Source: Dokdonella_A ginsengisoli (lineage in GTDB: Bacteria; Pseudomonadota; Gammaproteobacteria; Xanthomonadales; Rhodanobacteraceae). From it: a stretch of DNA of 64,000 nt. The position numbers and the translations under genes are program-made. The DNA lies in contig NZ_JBHSHD010000016.1 in assembly GCF_042652785.1 (NCBI RefSeq), positions 159,923 to 223,922 on the forward strand. The letters are read 5' to 3'. This document shows, piece by piece, positions 8,317 to 16,545 of this stretch. Within the stretch, counting starts at the first letter, position 1. Each line of letters starts with the position of its first letter. The notes beneath the pieces were generated by a model. It ran no database searches and had not been told where the DNA came from. It was given only the letters and a program-made list of their open reading frames with translations.

Positions 8317-9521
8317 GGCGACACTCCTTCGACGCGGTATACGGCCAGTCCGTCTGTTTCCAGCATCGTCCTGACGCGCACGCTCTGCTTGCCGACGCGC
8401 AGGCGGTTGCCGACCGGCCGCAGACGCTTGCCCTCGCCGTGGCGGACCAGGATCGTTCCGACCGGCACCACGGCGCGGCCGCCGGCGAGCGCGAGTTCGC
8501 CGTAGGCGCCGATGTTGAGCGGCGAGGCCAGGTAGGTCAGGCGCAGGACGTCGTGCGGGGAATCCGCGTCGACCAGAATCCGCGTCGTCGGCGGCGCGTT
8601 CACCAGCATTTGCTTCAGATGCGTCGCCGCATCGCGCAGCTCGGCGTCGACGACGTGATCCTGCCGCTGCGCGAGCGGAACATCGCCCCAGACGTCGCGA
8701 TCCACGGACCGCTTGTAGGCCAGGCTGCGCAGCCACGCCGCATCGGCCACCACCCAGGCAAGCGCCGCCACGACGAGCAGGCCGCCGCCGAGACGCCGGC
8801 CCGACCAGCCCAGCACCAGGCGCGCCCAGACGGCCGCCAGGCCGAGTGCCAGCGCCAGCACCAGCGGAAGGCGCGGCGCGTGTGGCGAGCTGTCGCCGAC
8901 CTCGCTCGGCCCGACCGCGCTGACCGAAATCAGCTGCCACGGCGTGAGCAGGGACCAGCCGGTGAGCAGAGCGCGAATCCGGCCGGCCCACGAATCGGAC
9001 TCGAGTCCGACCGAGACCAGGGTGAACGGCGCGAAACCGCGTTCGGGCGCGACCAGCTGCGCGGCGGCGAACTGGGCGAAGCCGAGTTCGACGATCGTGC
9101 CGCGCCAGGCTTCGATCCGCGACAGGTCGAAGCTCGCTTCACCGCTGCCCGGCCACGGCAGCGCGATGGTCTGCACGTCGTCGGGCTGCTCGGCGGTGCG
9201 GAACACCAGCGTGAGTTCCAGCGTGCGCGGAAAATTCTCGAAACGGTAGCGCAGGATCGGCAATTCCTCGCCGGCCACGTTCGCCAGCGCGGTGGACTGC
9301 AGGGCGGAATAGTCCTCCGCCGCGGCGGTCACCTGCAGGCGATCGTCCTGCGCCGCGGCAGTGCCGAAGACCGGCTGGAATTCGCGTCCGGCGAACTCGC
9401 GCGTCAGCTGCGGCGCCGGCGGCGTGCTCCAGCCGGCGCCGGCCGCCCACAGCACGAGCAGCAGCCAGCTCGCCGCCGTCGCGACGACGAACGCCGCGAG
9501 GCGCGCGCGCGGCACCCTCAT
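8313..9521 (-). CDS. Membrane protein with large periplasmic domain, glycosylation cluster
   Basis: 402 residues. One N-terminal TM (about 9-31) is followed by a roughly 180-residue beta-rich extracytoplasmic part (LRYRFENFPRTLELTLVFRT). Two further TMs lie near 215-265. A C-terminal soluble domain contains VVDAELRDAATHLKQMLVN and ILVDADSPHDVLRL. ATG 9521 overlaps the stop of the DUF455 gene (ATGA) and its own stop overlaps the next GTG, so three minus-strand genes form a tightly coupled chain. No catalytic motif recognised; a partner of the adjacent GT-C-like protein is an inference. Confidence 0.65.
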   Translation of the reverse strand: MRVPRARLAAFVVATAASWLLLVLWAAGAGWSTPPAPQLTREFAGREFQPVFGTAAAQDDRLQVTAAAEDYSALQSTALANVAGEELPILRYRFENFPRTLELTLVFRTAEQPDDVQTIALPWPGSGEASFDLSRIEAWRGTIVELGFAQFAAAQLVAPERGFAPFTLVSVGLESDSWAGRIRALLTGWSLLTPWQLISVSAVGPSEVGDSSPHAPRLPLVLALALGLAAVWARLVLGWSGRRLGGGLLVVAALAWVVADAAWLRSLAYKRSVDRDVWGDVPLAQRQDHVVDAELRDAATHLKQMLVNAPPTTRILVDADSPHDVLRLTYLASPLNIGAYGELALAGGRAVVPVGTILVRHGEGKRLRPVGNRLRVGKQSVRVRTMLETDGLAVYRVEGVSP

Positions 9522-10336
9522 GCGGCCAGCTCGGCGAGGCGATCGAGTTCGATCGCCGTGAAGCCGGCGCGCAGGCGTGCGTCGACGTTGAACGGACCGC
9601 GCAACCCGCCGCGCAGATGCGTTTCGAGCAGGCTGCGGAAGGTGGCCTGCGGCTCCACGCCTTCGCGTCCGCAGCACCAGGCGAACCAGCGCGAGCCGGC
9701 GGCGACGTGGGCGACTTCCTCGCGCAGGATCACGTCGAGGATCTCGACGGTCGCGTGATCGGACACGCCGCGCAGGCGCTCGATCATGCCCGGCGTCACG
9801 TCGAGTCCGCGCGCCTCCAGCACGCGCGGCACCAGAGCCATGCGCGCGAGGCAGGAATCGGCGGTGCGCATCGCCATGTCCCACAGTCCGTCGTGCGCGT
9901 CGAAATCGCCGTAGGCGTGGCCGTACTCGGCCAGCCGCGCGCTCAGCAGGCCGAAATGGCGCGCCTCGTCGGCGGCGACCTGGGCCCAGTCGCGGTAGTA
10001 GTCGTCGGGCAGGTCGCGGAAGCGGTAGACCGCGTCCCAGGCGAGATTGATCGCGTTGAACTCGATGTGCGCCACCGCATGGACCAGCGCCGCCCTGCCC
10101 TCCGCGGTGCCGAGGCCGCGCTGCGCCAGCGCGCGCGGCGCGACCAGGCGCGGGCTGGCGGGACGGCCCGGCGCTCCGATCGGCGCGGGTGCCGACGGCG
10201 CCGGCGGTCGCGACAGCTCACCGCGCGCGATCGCCTGCGCGAAGCGCTGCGTCAGCGCGCACTTCTGCTGCGGATCGGCGCTGGCGAGGCAGATCTCGGC
10301 CGCCGCGAACAGGTCGACCGGGTCGGTGTGATCCAT
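9518..10336 (-). CDS. DUF455 family ferritin-like protein
   Basis: 272 residues, mostly helical. The ferritin-like four-helix bundle shows likely di-iron ligands: HIEFNAINLAWDA near residue 92, ADEARHFGLL near 124 (EARH) and REEVAHVAAG near 210 (EEVAH). Members of this family are related to MiaE-like and rubrerythrin-like di-iron oxidases; their substrates are mostly unknown. ATG 10336 is the start. The gene heads the coupled minus-strand chain that continues with the two membrane proteins, an unusual association. Confidence 0.85.
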   Translation of the reverse strand: MDHTDPVDLFAAAEICLASADPQQKCALTQRFAQAIARGELSRPPAPSAPAPIGAPGRPASPRLVAPRALAQRGLGTAEGRAALVHAVAHIEFNAINLAWDAVYRFRDLPDDYYRDWAQVAADEARHFGLLSARLAEYGHAYGDFDAHDGLWDMAMRTADSCLARMALVPRVLEARGLDVTPGMIERLRGVSDHATVEILDVILREEVAHVAAGSRWFAWCCGREGVEPQATFRSLLETHLRGGLRGPFNVDARLRAGFTAIELDRLAELAA

Positions 10337-10486
10337 GCGTATCGGGTCCCAGTTGATGCCCGTCGCGGATTATCCACGACTGCAATCGGCAAGGATGCGA
10401 TACGTGTCGGGACCCAGATGCAAAGAAAACGTTCAATACGCGCGCCGCACAGCCCGGCCCCGGGGCTGAACGCGGCGGACGAGGGC

Positions 10487-11965
10487 TCAGCCGGTCTGCC
10501 GCCGCTGCATCTTCGCGTCGTCGGAGCGCGAAAACTCCAGGTCGCGCAGATAGGTCGGCTCGACGCCGGTCACGTACTCGCCCGAGAAGCACGAGGTATC
10601 GAAGTACTTGAGGTCCTCGTTGCCGTCCTGCACGGCCCAGATGAGGTCGTCGAGATCCTGGTAGACCAGCTTGTCGGCGCCGAGGATCTTCTCGATCTCC
10701 TCCACCGTGCGGCCGTGCGCGACGAGTTCGGCGGTCACCGGCATGTCGATGCCGTAGATGTTCGGATAGCGCACCGGCGGCGCCGCGGAGGCGAGGTACA
10801 CCTTCCTCGCGCCGGCCTCGCGCGCCATCTGGATGATCTGCCTGGATGTGGTGCCGCGCACGATCGAATCGTCCACCAGCAGCACGTTCTTCTTGCGGAA
10901 CTCCAGGCCGATCGGATTGAGCTTGCGGCGCACCGAGCGCACGCGCTCGCTCTGCCCCGGCATGATGAAGGTGCGGCCGATGTAGTGGTTCTTGACGAAG
11001 CCGTCGCGCACCGGCACGCCGAGCTTCTGCGCCAGCGGCCCGGCCATCGTGCGCGAGGTGTCCGGAATCGGGATCACCGAGTCGATGTCGTGTTCGGGCA
11101 TCAGGCGCAGGATCTTCTCGCCGAGCTTCTCGCCCATGCGCAGACGCGCCTTGTAGACCGAGACGTCCTCGATCATCGAATCGGGCCGCGCGAGGTAGAC
11201 GTACTCGAAGATGCACGGCGCGTGCAGGCCCGGCTCCGCGCACTGGCGCGTGTGCAGCTTGCCGTCGACCGTCAGCAATACGGCCTCGCCGGGCGCGACG
11301 TCGCGCAGCAGGCGGAAGCCGAGGATGTCGAGCGCGACCGACTCGGACGCGACCGCGTATTCCCTGCCGGTGGCCGTTTCGCGCTCGCCGAGCACCAGCG
11401 GGCGGATGCCGTGCGGATCGCGGAAGGCGAGCACGCCGTAGCCGAGCAGCACCGACACCACCGCGTAACCGCCGACGCAGCGCGCGTGCGTGCCGGCGAC
11501 CGCCTTGAAGATGTGATCCGGCGACAGGGTCATGCGATCCTGGATCTGCAGCTCGTGCGCGAGTACGTTGAGCAGGATCTCCGAATCGGAATCGGTGTTG
11601 ATGTGGCGGCGATCGTCCTCGAACACCTCGCGGCGCAGCGCCTCGGTGTTGATCAGGTTGCCGTTGTGCGCCAGCGCGATGCCGTACGGCGAGTTCACAT
11701 ACAGCGGCTGCGCCTCGGCCGAGCCTTCCGAGCCGGCGGTCGGATAGCGGCAGTGGCCGATGCCGATGCTGCCGCGCAGGCCGAGCATGCTGTCGCGGTC
11801 GAACACGTCGCGCACCAGACCCGCGCCCTTGTGCAGGCGCAGGCGGTTGCCGTCGAGCGTGGCGATGCCGGCCGCATCCTGGCCGCGGTGCTGCAGGACG
11901 GTGAGCGCGTCGTAGAGCGCCGCAGCGACTTCCGACTGGCCGACGATGCCGATGATTCCGCACAT
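10487..11965 (-). CDS. purF: Amidophosphoribosyltransferase
   Basis: 492 residues. It catalyses the first committed step of purine synthesis, forming 5-phosphoribosylamine from PRPP and glutamine. Class II glutaminase domain: Met1-Cys2 (MCGIIGIVGQ), where Cys2 is the N-terminal nucleophile after Met removal. Other visible parts are HRGQDAAGIA near 27, GIGHCRYPT near 71 and AHNGNL near 100. The C-terminal phosphoribosyltransferase domain has the PRPP loop VLLVDDSIVRGTTSRQII near 363-380. It lies 11 bases downstream of cvpA, the order known in Gammaproteobacteria. Confidence 0.97.
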   Translation of the reverse strand: MCGIIGIVGQSEVAAALYDALTVLQHRGQDAAGIATLDGNRLRLHKGAGLVRDVFDRDSMLGLRGSIGIGHCRYPTAGSEGSAEAQPLYVNSPYGIALAHNGNLINTEALRREVFEDDRRHINTDSDSEILLNVLAHELQIQDRMTLSPDHIFKAVAGTHARCVGGYAVVSVLLGYGVLAFRDPHGIRPLVLGERETATGREYAVASESVALDILGFRLLRDVAPGEAVLLTVDGKLHTRQCAEPGLHAPCIFEYVYLARPDSMIEDVSVYKARLRMGEKLGEKILRLMPEHDIDSVIPIPDTSRTMAGPLAQKLGVPVRDGFVKNHYIGRTFIMPGQSERVRSVRRKLNPIGLEFRKKNVLLVDDSIVRGTTSRQIIQMAREAGARKVYLASAAPPVRYPNIYGIDMPVTAELVAHGRTVEEIEKILGADKLVYQDLDDLIWAVQDGNEDLKYFDTSCFSGEYVTGVEPTYLRDLEFSRSDDAKMQRRQTG

Positions 11966-11976
11966 GATTGGATACT

Positions 11977-12537
11977 TCAGGTAGACGTAGGATTCGGGAC
12001 GGCCGGCGGTTTCCTGTCGGATTCCGGCGGGCGGATCAAGGCACCGGCTGCCGGTTCGAGGTAGCTCGCCACCTCGGCCGGCAGGCGCTCGCGCAGCCAG
12101 CGCGCGCCCGGTTCGAAACTCGGCAGCAGCCGCGACTGGCCCCACCACGGATCGCGTGCGAACGGGGTGAACCCGAGCAGCAGCACGATCAGCACGACCA
12201 GGGCGATCCCGCGCACGAGGCCGAACACCATGCCCAGCAACCGGTCGCTGCCGGACAAGCCGCTGCCTTCGACCAGCTTGCGCATCAGGAACGTCACGAT
12301 CGCACCCGCGATCAGCACCGCGATGAAACACAGCCCGTAACCGAGCAGAACGCGCACCGACGGCGTGGATATGCTGCCGGAAAACTGTTCCGCAAGAGCC
12401 GGACCGAGCATCCATGCGACCCAGAACGCGCACGCCCACACCGCCAGCGCCAGTACTTCGCCGATGAAGCCGCGCCACAGCCCCATCAGCACCGACAGGC
12501 CGAGCACGGCCAGGATCGCGTAGTCGGCCCAGTTCAT
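11977..12537 (-). CDS. cvpA: CvpA family membrane protein
   Basis: 186 residues with four hydrophobic segments (about 6-25, 28-48, 63-86, 105-124) and the CvpA-type start MNWADYAILAVLGLSVLMG followed by RGFIGEVLAL. It is linked to colicin V production and envelope maintenance in E. coli; the mechanism is not settled. ATG 12537 was preferred over the adjacent GTG 12540. It lies upstream of purF in the same operon, with an intergenic repeat (12543-12646) separating it from dedD. Confidence 0.93.
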   Translation of the reverse strand: MNWADYAILAVLGLSVLMGLWRGFIGEVLALAVWACAFWVAWMLGPALAEQFSGSISTPSVRVLLGYGLCFIAVLIAGAIVTFLMRKLVEGSGLSGSDRLLGMVFGLVRGIALVVLIVLLLGFTPFARDPWWGQSRLLPSFEPGARWLRERLPAEVASYLEPAAGALIRPPESDRKPPAVPNPTST

Positions 12538-12542
12538 CACAG

Positions 12543-12646
12543 CGCCGGGGTTGGGGATTGGGGATCGGGGATTCGGAAAAGATTCGACACGCTCACCTGC
12601 ACCGCTCTAACGAATCTCCAATCCCCAATCTCCAATCCCGGCCTCA
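12543..12646. repeat. Inverted GGGGATT intergenic repeat
   Basis: The dedD-cvpA gap holds a G-rich run built from GGGGATT/GGGGATC units (12547-12577). After about 40 bases comes its complement CGAATCTCCAATCCCC..CAATCCCGG (12611-12642). Folded, this makes a long imperfect hairpin. Such GGGATT-type inverted repeats are dispersed in Xanthomonadales intergenic regions. It may attenuate transcription between the two genes. Confidence 0.7.
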
Positions 12647-13585
12647 TCACAACGTGACGATCATGCCGTCGAGTTTCAGCTTGTCCTTGATGCCGGTCTT
12701 CAGCTTGTCGGCGGCGGCGCGGTCGACTTCCGGGCCGGCGCGCACGCGCCAGAGCGTGGCACCGTTGGAATCGATCTTGTCGACGAACGCCGCGTAGCCG
12801 GCGTTCTTGACGCGGTCGCGCAGCTTGTTGGCGTCCTCGACCGTCTTCATCGCGCCGAGCTGCACGGCGAATGCGCCGGCGCGGTTCTTCGGCAGCGCGG
12901 CGGGCGCCGCATCGGCGGGCGCGTCGGCCGCCAGCTGCACGACGCTGCCGGGCACGGTCGGCTTGATCTGCTTGATGCGCACGCGCGCCGCCTCGGCCGC
13001 GGCGCGATCGGTGAACGGGCCGACGCGCACGCGCGACGCCGGCTTGCCCTGGTAGCTGCTCGATTCGGCGAACGCCGGATAGCCGCCCTTCTTGAGGCCG
13101 GCGACCAGCTCGTCGGCGTTCTTGATCGCCGTGTAGACGCCCAGATGCACGAAGTATTTTCCATCCGCCGCCTGCCCCGGCGCCGGCTTGGGCGCTTCCG
13201 GCACGGCGGCCGGTGCCGGCGTCGGCGTGGCGGCCGGCGCAGGCGTGGTCTTGGCGACCGGCGTGGGTGTCGGCGTGGTGGCGGGGCTCGCTGCGGCCGG
13301 CTGCGGCGATTCCGCCGGCTTCGGCGCCGTGGCCGTGTCGACCGTGGCGACATGGTTTTCGTCGACCGGCGCCGCTGCGGACGGCGCGCTGTTCGGCGCC
13401 GGAGCGACCGGCAGCACGCGCGTCTGGAACTCGCGATCCGGCGCCGGCGGGATCGCCAGGCTGGAAGTCTCCATTTCCGCGCTCTTCTGCGGCGCCGAAC
13501 CGGACATGAACATCGGTACGAAGATCACAGCCAGCGCGATCAGCACGGCGGCGCCGAGCAGGCGCTGTTTCAGCGACAGATCCAT
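12647..13585 (-). CDS. dedD: SPOR-domain cell-division protein (DedD-like)
   Basis: 312 residues with a short cytoplasmic tail, one TM (about 11-27), a long Pro/Ala/Thr-rich periplasmic linker (about 35-140) and SPOR folds. Two SPOR repeats are visible rather than the usual one: YFVHLGVYTAIKNADELVAGL near 145 and FAVQLGAMKTVEDANKLRDRV near 238. SPOR domains bind denuded septal glycan and bring the protein to the division site. It lies between folC and cvpA, the standard neighbourhood of dedD. Confidence 0.9.
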   Translation of the reverse strand: MDLSLKQRLLGAAVLIALAVIFVPMFMSGSAPQKSAEMETSSLAIPPAPDREFQTRVLPVAPAPNSAPSAAAPVDENHVATVDTATAPKPAESPQPAAASPATTPTPTPVAKTTPAPAATPTPAPAAVPEAPKPAPGQAADGKYFVHLGVYTAIKNADELVAGLKKGGYPAFAESSSYQGKPASRVRVGPFTDRAAAEAARVRIKQIKPTVPGSVVQLAADAPADAAPAALPKNRAGAFAVQLGAMKTVEDANKLRDRVKNAGYAAFVDKIDSNGATLWRVRAGPEVDRAAADKLKTGIKDKLKLDGMIVTL

Positions 13586-13644
13586 GATGGGTCCGGGTCG
13601 GAAAATCGACGCGATTATACGCGCCCCCCGTGCTGTATCGAAGG

Positions 13645-14967
13645 TTAAGCGGCGGGTGCGGCGCGCCTGGCGAGCCGCTGCGCGGCGAAACGCAGTGCCG
13701 CGGCCGCGACGAAGAACGAACCGAAGGCGAGGATCCGGTCGCCCGCCTTCGCCTGCGCGAACGCGGCGGCGAGCGCCTTGCCGGCGTCGGCGTACCGGGC
13801 CGGTTCCGCAGCGGCACCGATCGCGTCACCGATCGCCGCGCGCAGCGGCTCGGCGGCGAGCCCGCGCGGCGAGTCGCCATCGAGCCCGGCGAGCAGCCAT
13901 TCGTCGACCTCGCCGCGCAGCGCCGCGACGATGCCGCGCGCGTCCTTGTCGGCGAGCGCACCGAACACCGCCAGCGTGCGGCCCGCCGCCGGTTCGGCGC
14001 GCAACCATTCGGCCAGGGCGCGCGCGGCCTGCGGATTGTGGCCGACGTCGACGATCAGCTCGGGCGGTCCGGCGAAGCGCTGCAGCCGCGCGCCGATCCT
14101 CGCCTGCGCCACGCCTTCGCCGATGGCCGGGGGATTCCACCCGAGCCGGCCGCGCAGCGCGTGCAGCGCGGCGATCGCCGCGGCCGCGTTCGCCAGCTGG
14201 CACGGCGCGGCGAGCCGCGGCGGCGGCAGCATGAGCTGCGTGTCGCCGGCACTCCAGGACCAGCCGTCCTCGCTGCGCGCATACGCGAAATCGCGGCCGG
14301 CCAGACGCAGGTCGGCGCCGATGCGCGCGGCTTGCGCGAGCAGCGTCGCCGGAGGCTCGCTTTCTCCCACGATCGCGGGGCGCCCGGTGCGGAAGATGCC
14401 GGCCTTCTCGCGGCCGATGCTGTCGCGATCGTCGCCGAGCCAGTCCTGGTGGTCGAGGTCGACCGTGGTCACGATCGCCGCATCGGCGTCGACGAGGTTG
14501 ACCGCATCCAGGCGCCCGCCGAGCCCGACCTCGAGCACGGCGACGTCGAGCGCACTGCGCGAGAAGATCCACAGCGCCGCCAGCGTGCCGTACTCGAAAT
14601 ACGTCAGCGCGACAGGTTCGCCGGGGCCTTCCGCGCGCGCCGCCTCGATGCGCTCGAACGCGTCGATCAGCGCCGCATCGTCGACGTCGTCGCCGGCGAC
14701 GCGGACGCGTTCGTTGTAGCGCAGCAGATGCGGCGAGGTGTAGGCGCCGACGCGACGGCCGTCCGCGGCGAGCATGGCCTCGAGGAAGGCTACCGTCGAA
14801 CCCTTGCCGTTGGTGCCGCCGATCGCAATCACCAGCGGCGCCGGGGCCGGCGCGCCGAGGCGTTCCCAGACCGCACGCACGCGCTCCAGGCCGAGCTCGA
14901 TCGCCTGCGGATGCACGCGCTGCTGGTAGTCGAGCCAGTCGGCCAGCGTGCTCGGAAGTTCGCTCAT
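13645..14967 (-). CDS. folC: Folylpolyglutamate/dihydrofolate synthase
   Basis: 440 residues. It adds L-glutamate to dihydropteroate (forming dihydrofolate) and to folates, with ATP. Mur-ligase fold: P-loop GGTNGKGS at residues 50-58, TSPHLLRYNERVRV near 80, VLEVGLGGRLDAVN near 148 and the VDVGHNPQAA nucleotide/Asp motif near 307. ATG 14967 gives the usual N-terminus with SELPSTLADWLDYQ. It heads folC-dedD-cvpA-purF. Confidence 0.95.
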   Translation of the reverse strand: MSELPSTLADWLDYQQRVHPQAIELGLERVRAVWERLGAPAPAPLVIAIGGTNGKGSTVAFLEAMLAADGRRVGAYTSPHLLRYNERVRVAGDDVDDAALIDAFERIEAARAEGPGEPVALTYFEYGTLAALWIFSRSALDVAVLEVGLGGRLDAVNLVDADAAIVTTVDLDHQDWLGDDRDSIGREKAGIFRTGRPAIVGESEPPATLLAQAARIGADLRLAGRDFAYARSEDGWSWSAGDTQLMLPPPRLAAPCQLANAAAAIAALHALRGRLGWNPPAIGEGVAQARIGARLQRFAGPPELIVDVGHNPQAARALAEWLRAEPAAGRTLAVFGALADKDARGIVAALRGEVDEWLLAGLDGDSPRGLAAEPLRAAIGDAIGAAAEPARYADAGKALAAAFAQAKAGDRILAFGSFFVAAAALRFAAQRLARRAAPAA

Positions 14968-15088
14968 GGCGGCGTGCGGACGGGATGGGCCGGCGATGGT
15001 GGGGATTCGGCGCGCGTTTGGCAACGGCGGTCGGGATTGGGCGGTCGCACGGCTATCATGCGTCTTTTCCGAAACCGCGGAGTCGGGA

Positions 15089-15814
15089 ATGCGCACGCTG
15101 CCGTCGATCCTCGCCGTCGCGCTCGCCGCGTGCAGCGCGAACCCGCCCGCGCCGGCGGTGTTCCGCATCGAACCCGTACGGCCGGTCACCGAGCTGCTGC
15201 CGCAGGCGCTGGCGGCGACGCCGCCGCACGAAGCGGGCGAGTTCCGCGCGCCGGACCTGATCGAGCCGGCCGAACTCGATCCGTCCATCCGGCTCGACAT
15301 CCGCTACGCGACGACACGCAATTTCCTCGGCACGGCGTTGTACAGTCAGCCGCGCGCGTTCCTGCAGCGTCCGGCCGCACAGGCGTTGGTGCGCGTGCAG
15401 CGCACGCTCGCCGCGGACGGCTATGGCCTGCTCGTGCACGACGCCTACCGCCCCTGGTACGTGACGAAGATGTTCTGGGACGCCACGCCGCAGGACTTGC
15501 ACCGTTTCGTCGCCGATCCCGCCAAGGGTTCGCGCCACAACCGCGGCTGCGCGGTCGACCTGACGCTGTACGATCTCAAGACCGGCCGTGCGGTCGAGAT
15601 GCCGAGCCTGTACGACGAGATGTCCGAGCGCGCCTATCCGGACTACGCCGGCGGCGATGCCGACGCCCGCGCACGCCGCGATCTCCTGCGCCGCCGCATG
15701 GAAGCCGAAGGCTTCCGCGTGTTCGAATTCGAATGGTGGCACTACGACTACCGGGACTGGACCTCGTACGCCATCCAGAACGTCCGCTTCGAGGACGTCG
15801 GCCGCCCGCACTGA
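15089..15814 (+). CDS. D-alanyl-D-alanine dipeptidase (VanX/DdpX family), lipoprotein
   Basis: 241 residues. Lipobox LAAC at residues 12-15, so the mature enzyme is probably an outer- or inner-membrane lipoprotein in the periplasm. Core M15D motifs: LDIRYATTRNFLG near 70, VHDAYRPWYV near 116, the zinc motif SRHNRGCAVDLTLYD near 151 (His and Asp ligands), and EWWHYDY near 217 (catalytic Glu and third ligand His). The family hydrolyses D-Ala-D-Ala; in non-resistant bacteria this serves peptidoglycan turnover. ATG 15089 overlaps neither neighbour, and the folC start is divergent at 14967. Confidence 0.9.
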   Translation: MRTLPSILAVALAACSANPPAPAVFRIEPVRPVTELLPQALAATPPHEAGEFRAPDLIEPAELDPSIRLDIRYATTRNFLGTALYSQPRAFLQRPAAQALVRVQRTLAADGYGLLVHDAYRPWYVTKMFWDATPQDLHRFVADPAKGSRHNRGCAVDLTLYDLKTGRAVEMPSLYDEMSERAYPDYAGGDADARARRDLLRRRMEAEGFRVFEFEWWHYDYRDWTSYAIQNVRFEDVGRPH

Positions 15815-15845
15815 CGCGGGCAATCACAGCAAAAAGGAGAAGACG

Positions 15846-16457
15846 ATGAAGCTCTACTACTCGACCGGCACCTGCGCGATGGCCGACCACATCGTGCTCG
15901 AATGGATCGGTCGGCCGTACGAGCTGCAGCGCCTGAGCCGCGAGGAGCGCGCACTGCCGGAGTTCCGCCAGATCAACCCGGCCGGCGCGGTGCCGGTGCT
16001 CGAGGTGGACGGCTGGGTCCTGACCCAGAACGCGGCGATCCTGAACTATCTCGTCGACGTCCACCCGGAAGCCGGACTGGGCGGCGACGGCAGCGCGAAA
16101 GGCCGCGCCGAGGTGAACCGCTGGCTGGCCTTCGTCAACTCCGACGTGCATCCGGCCTTCAAGCCGCTGTTCGGCTCGACCGCGTATCTCGAGGACGCGG
16201 CCGCGATCGAGAAGACCAAGACGCATGCGCGGACGACGCTGCGCACGCTGTTCGAGCGCACCGACGCGCAGCTGGCCGGCCGCGACTGGCTGGCCGGATC
16301 GCGCTCGATCGCCGATCCCTACCTCTACGTCGTGCTGCGCTGGGCCAGGGGACAGAACCTCGACCTCGGCGGCCTGGAAAACCTGGCCCAGTTCGCCGCC
16401 CGCATGGAAGCCGACCCGGCGGTGCAGAAGGTGCTGAAGGAAGAAGGGCTCGCCTGA
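15846..16457 (+). CDS. Glutathione S-transferase
   Basis: 203 residues, cytosolic. Thioredoxin-fold N-terminus (MKLYYSTGTCAMADHI, residues 1-76) with the cis-Pro motif AGAVPVLE near 48 and the acidic N/T-Q-N-A-A motif near 60. An all-helical C-terminal domain carries the WLAGSRSIADPYLYV N-capping region near 140. The YYSTGTC start resembles bacterial beta-class enzymes, where Cys10 binds glutathione. A clean AGGAG precedes ATG 15846. Its substrate cannot be told from sequence. Confidence 0.9.
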   Translation: MKLYYSTGTCAMADHIVLEWIGRPYELQRLSREERALPEFRQINPAGAVPVLEVDGWVLTQNAAILNYLVDVHPEAGLGGDGSAKGRAEVNRWLAFVNSDVHPAFKPLFGSTAYLEDAAAIEKTKTHARTTLRTLFERTDAQLAGRDWLAGSRSIADPYLYVVLRWARGQNLDLGGLENLAQFAARMEADPAVQKVLKEEGLA

Positions 16458-16504
16458 AAAGAACGGGCCGGGCTGCTCCGAAGAACAACCGCGTCATCCG
16501 CGTG

Positions 16505-16536
16505 CCCGTCATCCCTGCGCAAGCGGGAATGACGGG
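16505..16536. repeat. Dispersed GTCAT-CCC-GCAAGCGGGAATGAC hairpin
   Basis: Between the convergent GST and prpC genes lies a palindrome with GTCAT and ATGAC ends around a CCC..GCGGG core. The same family recurs twice at 31580-31669. Probably a REP-type element that may also act as a terminator for the converging genes. Confidence 0.65.
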
Positions 16537-16545
16537 CGGAATGGC

